From positions 558,001 to 622,000 of the forward strand of contig RCTD01000031.1 of assembly GCA_014898415.1 (NCBI GenBank): a stretch of DNA of 64,000 bases, read 5' to 3'. Positions 11,732-23,758 of this stretch are shown here, piece by piece. Source of the DNA: Stromatinia cepivora. Taxonomy: Eukaryota > Ascomycota > Leotiomycetes > Helotiales > Sclerotiniaceae. The first letter of the stretch is position 1. Each line of letters starts with the position of its first letter. A model generated the notes under the pieces. It worked only from the letters and a program-made list of their open reading frames with translations. It was not told the DNA's origin and did not search any database. Made by a program: the position numbers and the translations under genes.

Positions 11732-13547
11732 AAGTATGTTTTTGAGCATCGTTGTGTATTTGTAATTTATGTAGCTTAAAGTTTGATGTGACCAAATTGT
11801 ATTCGCTACTCGTAAGTTCATGGATTTTGCTCTTCCTTCCGAACCCTAAGACAATGCGACATATCTTGTACACAAGCTACGCCTTAGTCTTCCTCGCTTC
11901 CTCCTGGCGTCATCCCCCGAAGATGACAATTGTTTCGCCGTTGTTTCGTCAAGGAGACCTTTGGTAACATCTGCTCAGGCCTGGCGTTCTCTCTCCTCTT
12001 CCGCAGCTGCTTCTTTCTCGGCGGAACGTTTTGCGCGTCTTCATTGGGCATTTAAGCTCTGTATTCAGAGTGTCAGCACGGTTGAGAGCAGCTGGAGTAT
12101 ATAGCCTATATTCTTCTGAATGCTTGATGATAGATAGGGGCTTGAGGTTATTTGCATGGACTTTGAAAGTGTGGACGCTGCAGGAATAGGGTGCTACCTT
12201 ATCACCATGAGTCTGGCAGGGTGCAGTTCTCCTTGAATGAAAAATAGACATTTTCAGGCTCCTGTATTTGTATTTGCGGAAGCGATAATACATGGCATGC
12301 GTTGACGCGTAGTAGTTATCTCTTTAGAAGAGGCTGCATATGCACTCTCACATGTACAACCGGCAACTACCCCATTTGGAAGAGGCGGCATATTGCGTAA
12401 TCGGTGACAAAAAAGCAATGTGATGTAAACGTTCTATTCCTCGATTCAGCATCGCTCGAAGTAACTGCGGAATTTTCTGATGAGGGAGTATGGTGGCCGA
12501 ACCTGATATTTTCAAGCCAAGCCGCCTAGCCGCAATCGAAGAATTCGTTGATAGTTAATTAGACAACACTGGTGCGGACTTATCTGAATACAGCAGTGAT
12601 CCGAAAGACCACGTCACTGCTGTCGCATATGACACAGATGGCGAAAGGATTAAGACCATCCATCTTGACACCCCCTAGGAGAAGTAAATACGATCTACAT
12701 TCGTTAGGCTGTTCAACAAATTTGCCGGCAAATGTAGCTTCTGCGGCGTGGACAAGGAACTTGAAGGAAGAGGGTTGTAAATGTGTTTTGGATTTGGACG
12801 TAGTAAGGCGCCGGATAGCCATCCTGACTTGGATATTAAGGAGTAACATCAATTCTCTGCTCCTCAAAATTGCTTGCTGGATGATTTTCCGTAATCGGTT
12901 ATAATATCACGAGGGTCTGAATGTGAGATAATTTCTTAATCAACTTCTGCATTCACTCGTCAACAACAAAACAAAAACAACTCTCATCTATATACTTCGC
13001 CAAACAATCTATACTAAAAAAGCTGTTTGAGTTCACTACTTGGAGCTGAACTCATTAGTTTCCAATACTTCCAACATTTCTCCTTCTCATCCGCGACCCG
13101 GTTTGATACATTATGAGCAATGGAGCAACAAACTTCGAAAATGTGCCAATGCAGAGTTGCGTGAGTTCAACAAGTCGTTCATTATCCAAGGAATTTTGCA
13201 TCAAACTTCAGGCCGCCATGTTATATTCTTTGTCCGTAACACTATCTTTCACGCCAATTCTGACGTGCGTTCTGCTGTTACGAGGGTTGCCGTCTAGATC
13301 ACGTGGAAGTGCTCTAGGCTCTCGAGATGGTTTATAACTAGGCGTCAAGCAGGGACTTAAGTAACAACAGTATGATTGCAATTCGTAACTAATAGTAGAT
13401 TGTACTAAATGATTGATCTTGAGCACGAAGCTCTACAGTAAAGGAAATCCATCCTGATTATATAGACCTTCATGCTTCGCTGGATCCCCTTGGATCCTGA
13501 GCTCCTAAGCTCCAAAGGATCCAGGTCACGTGTTTCCCACACGTGGT
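11732..13547. other. Intergenic region with a possible orphan leader
   Basis: A CA/CT-rich stretch at 12950-13110 looks like a 5' leader and precedes ATG 13113 (MSNGATNFENVPMQS...), but that frame ends after 74 codons without recognisable sequence. I see no supported gene. Confidence 0.35.
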
Positions 13548-15514
13548 TCAAGCTCCTGATGAGTCAGCTGTTACCGCTGTAACATCTGCGTACGAAGAGA
13601 AGGGAAGGTTGCAGACCTTGAGATCAAGTAGCTCTTTTGCCATATCCCAGGTCATCAATGAAAGATCTTGTTTCTCGTAAGCTGGACATTGAGCCCAAGA
13701 AATAGTTAGATTAAGTGCGTCCCGATCATTAAAATAAACATTAATGGAACACGAGATCCCAAAATCTTGATGCAAGCTACATCCTCCCGCAACTATAGCT
13801 TGGCCAACGATTGAATAATACCGCGAACTTGCCCTTCGTAATACTAGGTAGCGAGGGCCTTGAGGATCATATCTTCCGTAAAATCTCTCAAGCATAAAGT
13901 TCTCCCAAATTGTCAAGAGCAAGTCTCCTGGCTGTGTACCTTGAGGTAGTAGTGCTATGGGGCCCCTTCGTCCCCCTTAACCTGTATATATTCTTTCGCG
14001 ATCCTATCTTCTAGGTTTTGGAAAGAAAATCTCTGCTGACAGTAAATTCTATCCCCGTGGATCATACATCCCCTTCCTGTGCTTGCCATTCTAAACGGAT
14101 TCCAATCAGAGCCGAACCCTATACCCAGTGTCCAGACTTTTTCCTGGTATTTAGTGATCCTACAAAAGTGCTTGTGGCCCCCAGAGTACCGCGAAGTCAC
14201 ATTTTCAAATCTGACCTCCCCCACTATATGATGTTCTAGAGTAATATTTCTGGGAGTTTCATGGGTGAGATGCAGCATCATAGCCCGATTAAGTGAGTCG
14301 GCAAGATGCAAAGATGTAGGGCGGTCAAATGCCTGTGTTTGTTTCCAGATCGTCTCCATTGCTATTAATGCAACGTCGAAGGCATCTATATTATAGTTTG
14401 GGTCTATAGGTGAAATATCCTTCCATTCAACCATGGAAAGGATCCCGTATATCCTGTCCCGCGGATCTTGGCATTACAGGTTCTTGCTTAAATTCAATAA
14501 GAGAAGTAAGGACAAACCGTCGGCGACGTTACTGGCCCAATATTCTAAGTAGCGATAACACACATTCTCACAATAGCCCCAACATTGTCTACCAGGCCAT
14601 ATGGAAGTATGTGAATATCCCCATTTGCTTTTCAATATTTCGGACGGCGTGGCATGGGGGAAAAACACAGCAGTAACCAGCCTTCGTGTCCACTGAGAAC
14701 GGTCATTCAGCGACAAGACATAATGTAGCAAGTTGTGTAGTCCATACAACTCGGTAATCGGACGATGGTTAATCCCGCAGCAGACAATTACATCTTTGGT
14801 CATAGAAACTTCTTACAGGACCCATAAACGTGTGAAGTAGGGTCTCTTCATGAAAGAGAAAAGTGAATTCAACATTGTTTCTTTTGCGACATTTTGAGTT
14901 TGAACTAGCCACGCCAGATAGCGTTTAAAAGCACGGGTAAAGAAATCTCTCAGATATATCGGCTGATATTTAGGAAAGAACGATTTGGAAGGAATCCTCA
15001 TCAACACTTCGCTGTTTTCGCTGTGCGGCCCCACACAAGATAAAACACAAGACGCCCTGCTATAAATGTTGCCCATCATGCCCACTTGATGTCCTTTCTC
15101 TTTGTCATCATATTGATCGATACAAATAGAATCCATCCACACATAACGGGCTCCAAACCATCGCGCTTGTCTCAACGCGTAATCACCATTCGTGGTTATT
15201 TGTAGGTCTTTGCCGTCAACCTTTATAGCCGTGGTAACTCTCGGATCCCCCCATACGTAGGATATGGCATGGTAAGATGGTGCATGGTCAACATGCCATG
15301 TCGTGACCTTACAACTTAACTCAGTCGTTGTATCTCCAATTGCGACACCGTCCAGCTCTAACAATCGTATGTATTTTTTGGGATCCGGTAGTGCTCGATG
15401 GCGGAATTGAGATTGCGGAGTTGCTTCTGGAACTTCAATCGTAACGGTGCCACCGGCGCCTTGGAAGGCGGTATTATTGCTCTCTGCGGCAGTTTGCATA
15501 CTTGGTTCCACCAT
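13548..15514 (-). pseudogene. HET-domain (heterokaryon incompatibility) protein, broken
   Basis: HET-domain proteins mediate allorecognition cell death in filamentous ascomycetes (family knowledge). Read on the minus strand from 15514: YHAISYVWGDP (motif 1), then WMDSICIDQYDDKEKGHQVG with GNIYSRA (motif 2), then RPYFTRLWVL-stop-EV (motif 3). The TAA at 14813-14815 replaces the near-invariant Gln of RLWVLQEV, a CAA-to-TAA change. A second TAA at 14474-14476 sits before CQDPRDRIYGIL, where the frame is otherwise continuous. Near 13957-13964 a one-base loss in a GGGGCCCC run shifts the frame, and downstream coding resumes as IALLPQGTQPGDLLL. Without the lesions the protein would be about 655 residues, a common size. 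Almost certainly inactive as full-length protein. Confidence 0.85.
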
Positions 15515-16244
15515 TTTAAGGAAGCTGCACGATTCAAATCAATGTTTCTTTGTGATTAATCCAAGGTATTTGAAAAGCAACTATGTTACGGAAAACGATA
15601 TGAATAGGCGAAAAGATTTATCAACGTTGGAACCAAAGGCAGCGACACGTTTTTGGGTTACATTATGAGTTGTCCTACTTACTGCATGAGCGGAAAACTA
15701 TATTTGGTCCCACAGCTAAAACCCCCTCATATGTGAAAAATAGAATAAAACTCCAGTACTCAATCTACCTAGGTGAATATCGAAATCGATCTTTGTCAAG
15801 TGATTACTTCCTCAGTAGCACAAATCAGAAATCCTAATTAGCTTCCGTAAAATAACTACCAACCGAACCCCTTAAATTCTCATGTAAGAATACGAGAAGT
15901 CATTGACATTTTTTTTAGACATGCAAACTATATAACCTCTTCAATACACCGAAAATCGAAAAATCGAACGTCACTCATTATTCCGCGAATTAAAAAAAGG
16001 CCCATAAGCCGGATCTCCTATAAGGGATTAGCGTCTTTGGATTGCGGTGGCCATCTCATACCTTTACCCGACCGACAACCATTCAGATCCATCCACATTC
16101 TCCAAAATATCTATGCACAGCATTTGAGGAACGATTCGACACAACGAAGCCCGAGTATAAACAATACATGAATTTCGATTACCGCAAATTAACGTGAAGC
16201 TTCCTAAATATAATTCGCCGAAACCCTGCCAAGCATCCACAATC
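15515..16244. other. Divergent intergenic region, HET pseudogene / P5C reductase
   Basis: AT-rich spacer that should hold the promoters of both flanking genes, which are transcribed away from each other. No ORF or repeat of note. Confidence 0.5.
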
Positions 16245-17345
16245 ATGTCTTCTACACCCACATCTCTAGATCTCGTTATCTCACCCAAAGGGAAAGAAAA
16301 TGCAGGGCTTACGCTTGCCATTATCGGTTGTGGTAAGTATCTCTTATTCATCCAGTCTTCTCTCCTCGGAGGTAACTGTTACATACACAACACATGACTC
16401 GTCCATCCCTTGAACAAATAAATCACCTGACATTCCTCTTCTTTAGGTACAATGGGCACCTCGATCTTGACTGGTATTCTTAATGCCAAATCCAAAGGCG
16501 CTGCTACAGATTCGAATATCAATACGTTTATTGCCACAGTTCACACAATGACATCCATGGAACGCTTGCGCAAACAATTTTACTCAAGAGAATCACGTGT
16601 TAATATCCTTGTTGGAAATGATGGGGTTTTGCAGGCGATGCAAAAAGCGGATATAATTCTGCTGGCTTGTAAACCGTATATGATAGAGGGAGTACTTTCA
16701 ATGCAGGGTGTAAAAGAAGCATTGGGAGGAAAGCTAGTCATTAGCGTAGCAGTCGGGACCCCCGTGACTAAAATGGCTACAGCGCTTGGATTTGTGGAAT
16801 CTTCCCAGGGAAAAGGAAAAGAAAAAGAAACCAAGGAAATAACCATCATCCGCGCCATGCCGAATCTAGCAGCCGGCTTCGGGGAATCCAACACGGTAGT
16901 TGAAATTTCTCCTTGCATGCCGCTGAGCACCCAAAACAAAAATATCGTACGTTATATATTTGGATGTGTAGGCTCGATAGTGGAGGTTGGACCTGGTCAA
17001 TATGATGCGGCGAGTGTGTTGGCAGCGGCTAGTATGGCGTTTTTGACGGTAGCTATTGATGGGATTTTGGATGGGGGTGTGAAGGAGGGGATTAAGAGGG
17101 CAGAGGGAAGGGATATTTTGGTGAGGAGTTTGAAGGGGTTGGTGGGGTTGTTGGAGGGTAAGGGAGGTGATGAGAAAGAGGGCAATGCGAATGGGAAGGG
17201 GAGGACGGGTGATGAGATTAGGGAACAGTTTAGCAGTCCAAGGGGAACGACTATTGAGGGGTTGGTGGGGTTGGAGGAGGATAGAGTGAGGTATGCTTAT
17301 TGTAGGAGTGTGATGAGGGCTACTAAAAGGAGTTTGGAGATGTAA
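16245..17345 (+). CDS. PRO3: Pyrroline-5-carboxylate reductase
   Basis: Catalyses the last step of proline synthesis, NAD(P)H-dependent reduction of pyrroline-5-carboxylate to proline (family knowledge). CDS is join(16245..16332, 16447..17345), 328 residues. The 114-nt GTAAGT...TTTAG intron splits a Gly codon in the dinucleotide-binding loop and gives IIGCGTMGTSI near residues 25-35. Further family marks are ADIILLACKPYMI, the RAMPNLAAG segment starting at 165, GQYDAASVLAAASMAFL in the dimerisation helices, and SPRGTTIEGL near 293-302 with RSVMRATKRSLEM at the end. Fungal-style Lys/Glu/Gly-rich insertions occur at about 152-161 and 267-286. The frame is intact and length is slightly above the ~280 residues usual for the family, owing to these insertions. 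Confidence 0.92.
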
Positions 17346-20175
17346 ATATAGACGGTAATTCTTTGGGAGAAACAGATATGATATGGACACAGTATTGTCA
17401 TTGTCCTCTGTCTTCTTGCCTTGAAATAAGTCCTCCCGGCTCCTCTGCACTACTCCCGATGGTCAGACTGGTATCCTATCAATTCCTATCTTTGTATTCC
17501 TTATCAATGTTTAAATTTCTATAACATAACAATGCTACACTTTTATGATATAACTATGGTACCCCTAATGAGTTTATGGCATACTTTTATGTCCTCCGAA
17601 AATATCAGATTTCGTCCAATATGTCTTCGGCACGTAGGAAATTTATCGATGCTATATTGCGTACTGAGAAATCTGAAGGTTGGCAAACACGAACCAATTG
17701 CACCCGTACCTCAATTAATGACCGTCCAATATACCTATGGTGACCCGCTATCTCTACAAATTATTAACTTCAGGTGATTCTCACCTAATACAATCTTCAC
17801 AAGTCTTAGCCGAAGTCTGAATTCTAAAACGCAATTATCCCCACCTCAAACTACAAATAGAATGTAGGCTTCAATACCAGCACCAATATGAGACCACCGA
17901 GCAAAAACACGGCAGTGCTTTGGAGTTTTCAAGCAGTTGATATCTTGAATTTCGGATCTGGTGCCAGTACTATGGTAACGTCAAATTGATCGTGGTGGGC
18001 ACGTGTGAGACTGTGAATACTCAATCGCTTATGCCAAGGCAGCACAACATTAGAGACAATATTCGAGATCAAAATAGTCCAGAACATTGTAAGGATGATT
18101 ATGCCAAATCACAGAGGCTAAATGCCGGCCTTTAATTGAAGATGATAGATACAGAGTCCACCGGAAGGATTAGAAGAGAAATCTCGTTTATTCTGAAAGT
18201 GTTGCTGACTTACAGAGACTAACCTTAATGAGAAAGAAAGAAACACTCAAGGCGGAGACAACGATCATCACGCATACAACTACGGCCGGGAAAACCTTTT
18301 CCATGAAGATCCCTCGATGAAGGAGAAGAACACTTAGTTTGTTGAATCAGATGCAGGCTCAGAGAGGCATTGGGCTACCTATAGACACTGTCAAACATTA
18401 AATCGAGGTTCTCTGTGAGTGATTTTGTGTAATATCTACCGCGAGAGAAAATGCCAGAAAGTCATCTGCGCCTAAATAGAGCAAAAGGGGCTCACGCGGA
18501 ATTAATGGCGGGGGATCCAGAGTTTATGATAGATCCAATTATGGTTGACTTACTCGAGTACATCACCCATGATATCTGAAAATTATGTTGTAGTTGATGT
18601 TGGACCATAGAGAAATAAAAGAGTTTTCAATGAAGTATATCGGATTTTGGACTGCGAGATCTTGGTTACCTAGTCTCCGGCACGTAACTATCAATGAAAC
18701 CCTGTGAGCGATAACACAGAGAAATCGCTGTGCCACCATCTCATCCAAATATATTTTCTCGTCAAAACCAAAGAACAACCCAACGAACATTTAGATTACA
18801 TGATTTGCATGAAAACTAGTAAGCATAAACATTCCAACAGTTTATCCAACAGCTGGACTCTACTCCCCACAACCTCATAACCTCCACCCATATTTCCGCA
18901 TCTGCAATCTCCCATCCCCGAACCCCCCAAAAGGAAAGTCACACTCGCAATCGCCTCTCTAAACGATCTCCCCATGCTTGCATCAATAAGAAGACGCGCA
19001 TACACACCTAAACTTTCCACCCAAATCGTTTTCAAAAACTGGCTCAAGGCCGAAATTATGCTCATATTCATCATCGCTCGCGTCGGAGAATGCGTGCTTA
19101 ATGCTTACACGCAAGTTTTTGAAATTGTTGATGTAGCCAGTGGGACTGTGGCGGGATTCGTGTGCTTGATTTTGGAAGGAGAAGAGGAAATATCCTGGGT
19201 TCCCACACAACATGCTATTGAGCGGATCCCGGATTTTCTAAACTTGGAATTTGGAATTTGTTATGAGTGCAGGGGCTGAGATTGAGATGATGAAGAAGTA
19301 TATGGGATGGGCTAAACATTGATTTTACTGTAAGTTATACCATTGCCTATCAATAATCTGTTGCTATGTAGATTCAGATATATCAACATCATATGACCTC
19401 AATATCAAAGCCAAGGAATCAGTACCACGGTTTTGCGGCACTTATCTATCTATCGCCTACCTAGTCTATCTCGCTTCCTGAAAGCCATACGTTGCATTTG
19501 AGACTAGAGTCTGAGGATATGGAGTCCAGTGATTTGGATTTAAGTAAGTGGGATAAGATAAGCTCCAATTCAGAGGCTTTGGGATATATCGCCAGTATGC
19601 GATGAAACTTCCTGCAATGCGGGTGTGAAAAAGGGAATATAGGAGACTGGTTGTGGATATTGGAGGGGAGGGTGAACATATTTTTCTTACTCTAAGCTCA
19701 TCTATTTTATATAAATACCCAATTCTCTATCCAAGGATCAAGAAAGAGGTGGGAAATTCACCTAAGTTGCAATTGCTCTTCGGCCATAGCTTTAGTTTTT
19801 GTGGCCGGGAGGCAATAACTGGAAATCGTCGGAACTACTGTCGGGTTAAGTCCAAGTGGGCACTTCCTACACATTCCTACATCCAGGCGGCATCTTTTCT
19901 TGCGTTAGGGCTCAAAAAATGGTTGCGGCTTTTGATATATCATTTGACGAATGGTTTTTTTCCAGCCGATTCACCTGATGGCGGGCGATTTAGGGCATTA
20001 AAGTGAATTTGCCCCTCCTGGTGAAGAAGCTACCTATTAGTAAGTACACTATAGCGATCTAGTGATATGTAAAAATGAAATCATAAAAAAAAGGCCATCA
20101 TTTCAATTTTTCTACACATTTAAAATCTTCTCAATCAAAATTCAAAAAACCAAAAAGAAAAAGGGAACAGGCAAC
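17346..20175. other. Gene-poor region between P5C reductase and the CHORD-like array
   Basis: Several short ORFs lie on both strands (for example minus 19213-18983 and 19074-18796) but none shows a recognisable domain or consistent splicing. A short hydrophobic ORF at 17929-18087 is listed separately. On the minus strand ATG 18304 opens a 27-codon hydrophobic stretch (MEKVFPAVVVCVMIVV...) ending at a GTTAGT site, possibly an exon of a lost membrane protein. Confidence 0.35.
17929..18087 (-). CDS. Possible small hydrophobic protein (52 aa)
   Basis: ATG-to-TGA frame of 52 codons beginning MFWTILISNIVSNVVLPW, a short hydrophobic N-terminal helix followed by a basic/His-rich stretch. There is no homology that I recognise. 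It may be the last exon of a membrane protein whose earlier part lies near 18200-18304, but no clean splice joins the two in frame. It may equally be chance. Confidence 0.15.
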   Translation of the reverse strand: MFWTILISNIVSNVVLPWHKRLSIHSLTRAHHDQFDVTIVLAPDPKFKISTA

Positions 20176-20565
20176 ATGGACGACTCACTATCAAAAGCGC
20201 CCAAAGTCGACGACGAGGTCGATTTTTCCCGACTCCGAAAAGCTCTCGACGGAGTAGTCGATGAATATTTCGCAAAAATGAATGGTCCGATATCTGACGA
20301 GAAGCCTAGAGAAATTCACCGTAACGATTTCTACAGATTTACGATTCGCGCAGAAGAATACAATGTGGAATTTCTCAAGTTTGTGCCTAAGATAATGTGG
20401 TGTCATGGGGTTGGAGCTTGGAAAAGGATCACTCGTGAGAGTGCTATGGAACTTCGAGGTGCTCTTGAGGAATCTTGTTTTGAGTGGTGTAGTGATCGGA
20501 TGAGTGATGGAGGGATATTTGTTGTGTACATTCGCAATAACCTTCGCAGAGGCCGGAACTTGTGA
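20176..20565 (+). CDS. Array gene 1: truncated paralog without the Cys/His domain
   Basis: 129 residues, single exon, starting MDDSLSKAPKVDDEVD after an A-rich leader. It matches the N-terminal part of array gene 2. VVDEYFAKMNG corresponds to LVAKYFSDMNG, and the later AWKRITRESAMELRGALEES to AWAAFDSEDDDGLRRFLREL. There are no CxxC or HPG motifs and it stops with TGA at 20563-20565, so it is either a short family member or a copy that lost its 3' half. The next 250 nt look like leader and promoter for gene 2 rather than hidden exons. Function unknown. Confidence 0.55.
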   Translation: MDDSLSKAPKVDDEVDFSRLRKALDGVVDEYFAKMNGPISDEKPREIHRNDFYRFTIRAEEYNVEFLKFVPKIMWCHGVGAWKRITRESAMELRGALEESCFEWCSDRMSDGGIFVVYIRNNLRRGRNL

Positions 20566-20815
20566 AGTGGAGGAGAGTGTGTTGCGGAAGCTCCTGCTGG
20601 TTGAACTAGTACGCCGCAGGTGGTTGATATTAAATCGTGTATCGGGTCACATGGCATTCTTAGGGTAACAATCACTCATCCAAATGCAGGAGCGAACGAG
20701 ACGAGGAAACCGCCCTATCGGTTCAAGCCATAATCTGTCGAGCTAAACCTCGACCCAACAACTTCCTTGCTTGCACAACAGAAAAACCACAACAATATCG
20801 AAATAAGAACGCAAT

Positions 20816-22197
20816 ATGTATAACTCCCGTATGATGCTTGGCAAGAATGGAATTTATTATGAAAGGGACAAACTCAGTACAACTACTGCGCAAAAACTAG
20901 TTGCCAAATATTTCTCAGATATGAACGGACAAGGAATTCGAAGAGCACTCACTAAGCTTTATAAGAACACCTACGTATTTATCGTTTTATCATCCGTCGG
21001 CCCTCAGAAGTACGACATGAGAGGGAGAAGGATATCATGGCATAACTGGAAAAAAGCTTGGGCGGCATTTGACTCTGAAGATGATGACGGACTTCGACGT
21101 TTTTTAAGGGAATTATGTTTTACCTGCTGTATCGATGGTGAAACCCGTGACAACAGGGTTCGTGTGGACCTTCGTCTAAAAAAAGGGAAAGTGGTGTTTG
21201 AGATCAAAGCATGGAAACGTGGCGACTCAGTCAGCAACAGTTCGGGAGAAGACGAGGAGGAAGATAAGGCGAACAAATACAGAGATGACCCACTACGAGT
21301 AGTCATGCCGATTTTCGAAAAAATGGAAGCTCCACAACTTCGAAGAATCATCCACGTAATATGCGGCGGGATATACAAATTGGATTTTTCCGCAGAGACG
21401 GATAATATTAATAACAACGGAATCCAGAGTGAGGATGATGACCCCGAGACACTTTGCATAGATGGCACTGAAGTATGCCTGGCGAACGAAGCTGAAACTT
21501 GCGAGGCATTGGAGGAGATGCCTGCTTCGAAACTTTTAACCGTTCTTAAGAGTCTATGTTCAGGCAACATTGTTTTCCAAGTGGTCAAAAAGAAGATAAT
21601 TACTATAGACGGCACCACAATCACTCTGCAAGTCGAAGGGTGGAGCAAGTTAGAAAATGAGGATACGGACGACGAAGCCAAGAAAGCAGAGGCCTTATAT
21701 AAACAGTATAACAGTGAAGAGTCTGAAAATGAAGGATCTGGAGATTCTGAAGGAGGAGATGGAGAAAACGAAGAGGAAACAAAAGAATTTGCAGGAGACG
21801 AATCGCCAACTCGGTATTTCCTTTCAAGAAAAACGCTGGCTTTAAAAGAAAAGGACAATTATCCACATGCGAAATTTGTAAAGAGGATTATGACTCCACG
21901 GATAGTCAAAACAATTGTTACAACCATCCAGGTATATTTCCCACTCTGTTATTGTAAATAGAATGCTCACTGGTTTTTCTCGACGCAGGTAATAAGGTTT
22001 TGATTCCTAATCCAGAATTTTGGCGCACGTATAGAGGATGGAGTAAAATTAAAAAGCGAAAGCGTGTGGATGATCCGGCGTTTGGACAAGGGTTTGGCTG
22101 GACATGTTGCAGCAAGACCGGAAATGCAGTGGGATGTGTGAGATCATCTCACCAGGCTAAGTCAGAGGAATTGTCAAACAAGAGGGCCAGAGTTTGA
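20816..22197 (+). CDS. Array gene 2: multi-module protein with C-terminal CHORD-like Cys/His domain, frame-broken or with a very short intron
   Basis: The frame opened at ATG 20816 holds about three diverged copies of the array module (around DDDGLRRFLRELC; PIFEKMEAPQLRRIIHVIC; EALEEMPASKLLTVLKSLC), followed by an acidic linker. The zinc-ligand block (CEIC, 12 residues, CYNHPG) starts at 21868 in a different frame. Either one A was lost in the A-rich run at 21844-21852, or a 35-nt intron (21814-21848, GTATTT...AAAAG) restores frame, giving about 430-441 residues. A normal 57-nt intron (21932-21988) then splits the Gly codon of HPG, and the last exon has FGWTCC-x8-C-x4-H before TGA at 22195-22197. 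Ligand order C,C,C,H,C,C,C,H fits a two-zinc CHORD-type fold. Function unknown. Confidence 0.6.
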
Positions 22198-22551
22198 GGT
22201 AAAACACGGACATGAGGAGGTGTTAAAATCGCGTCAGTGTAGTTTAGTGACCATTAATATGAGAATGAAACAGAAACAACAACTTTATATCTTTGTGATT
22301 GTTCTCATGAACAGCCAGCAAGACATCAGTCAGGGAGATGATTGTTGGGTGAGTCCGTGATCCGTTGAAGTTCGAGGTCGTAGTGATTATATCTGCTTTT
22401 TCTCCGAGAGTCAAAAATTGTGTACAAGGCACGTGATTCTGCGCCATACTAAAATCGGAACGCGTCTTTCTATGCTCAACGCGTCCAGAGCAACACTCCA
22501 CTTGATCCAACTCGAATAGACTTTTTATACAACACCACAAATGCATCAAAA
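22198..22551. other. Spacer between array genes 2 and 3
   Basis: 3' flank of gene 2 and promoter of gene 3. It contains two ACGCGT sites, listed separately. No gene seen. Confidence 0.5.
22460..22484. promoter_or_regulatory. Pair of ACGCGT (MluI cell-cycle box-like) sites before array gene 3
   Basis: Two exact ACGCGT hexamers at 22460-22465 and 22479-22484, 68-92 nt upstream of the ATG at 22552. In yeasts this is the MBF/Swi6 site for G1/S genes. Conservation of its use here is inference. Confidence 0.35.
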
Positions 22552-23205
22552 ATGGCCGATCCAAGAATTGAAGCAATATTCGACAAGATGGATGCCCCAA
22601 AACTCCGAGATCTTTTAAAGACGTTATGCAAACATGGAAAGTTTGCCGTGGAGGACGCAACAGGCAAAATCGAGGTTGATGGGCGCAATATCATTATCTC
22701 GAACGGCTTTGTCGATCTTACCCAAAGCGATGATACCGATGTTGAAGACGAGAAAGAAGGCAGTGAAGAGGGGTCGGAAAGCGGCTCATCGAAAGAAGAG
22801 GATGAGTATGACGTGCCGAAATTGTCAAAACAGCAAATCCAAGAACTTATCTCGTCGAAGAGGAAAAGACACACCATATTTAGGTGTGAGAATTGCGAGG
22901 AGGAGTTTGATATCAAGAGTAATAGGAAAGGAGATTGTTGGTATCATCCGGGTACATATTATTTGCGTTTCCTGCCTTCTTTTGACACGTGGTAATTAAT
23001 CATTGGAATTGTAGGATGGAAAGAGTTGGACGAAGAGTCTGATGTTTGGGATGATTATGATGACAGAAAACACGGATTTGCTGAGGCTCATGAAGATGAT
23101 CCAGAGTATGCTGATGGGTTTAGATGGGATTGCTGCGGTAATCCAGGAAGTGACAAGGGTTGCAAGAATGTCAGGCATAAGGTGATGGAAGAAGGAAGTG
23201 ATTAA
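22552..23205 (+). CDS. Array gene 3: CHORD-like Cys/His protein
   Basis: CDS is join(22552..22951, 23015..23205), 196 residues. One N-terminal module (IFDKMDAPKLRDLLKTLC ... GKIEVDGRNIIISNGF) is followed by an acidic Ser/Glu-rich linker, a short basic stretch (SSKRKRH) and the C-terminal domain: CENC, 13 residues, CWYHPG, about 35 acidic residues, FRWDCC, 8 residues, GC-containing turn, then C-x4-H. The 63-nt intron splits the Gly codon of HPG, exactly as in genes 2 and 4. The cleanest and shortest complete member. CHORD domains in RAR1 and CHP1 bind zinc and work with HSP90/SGT1; a similar chaperone-linked role here would be guesswork because spacing between HPG and CC differs from canonical CHORD. 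Confidence 0.75.
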
Positions 23206-23758
23206 AGAAGCAGATATTAAGGCACCAGGGTGTATTGTGGTTATATTATTAGTGGTGTAATGGAGTGTATGCATGGTCCAGATTTTGCGATAGTTTGTTT
23301 AATTGTGTAGTGATGTGACCAGAAACATGAGATGATAGAAACCTGAAATAAAAGTCAGATTGATAATGCAAGTGAAGGCCATACCTCTGGTTAATCTTAC
23401 CGAACAGTGAAAGCACAGATTTCAGCTAAAGTATAATGAAGCAAATTGGTTTTAACAAATTCAGAAATCCCTTCTTATTCACCATGGTATGATGGTGAAT
23501 CTCTTAATTTGCTTTGTTACCTACTATAGCTCCAACAAATTAGTGACCAAGAAGAAAATTAATCTCTTCTGAATTCACCATGTATCGAAGCGATCGGGCT
23601 GTGCTGTATCTACTTAAACTACAAAAGTGATCAATACCTGCTTCGAACTCCTTTCAAAAAGACTTCCTTCTCCTCCTCACCTACAAGTTATTCATCTTCT
23701 CACCTCCATATTCTTTTGACCTCATCATCCCGACTTTCATTATTCCAGCACAGAAAAA
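23206..23758. other. Spacer between array genes 3 and 4
   Basis: 3' flank of gene 3 and a CT-rich leader (about 23640-23755) before ATG 23759. No ORF or other feature supported. Confidence 0.5.

Noticed and set aside
16866..17450. 194-codon minus-strand ORF
   Set aside because: Antisense to the P5C reductase gene, whose domain motifs are clear.
21004..21858. 284-codon minus-strand ORF, Ser-rich
   Set aside because: Antisense shadow of array gene 2; its Ser/Leu bias mirrors the acidic plus-strand linker.
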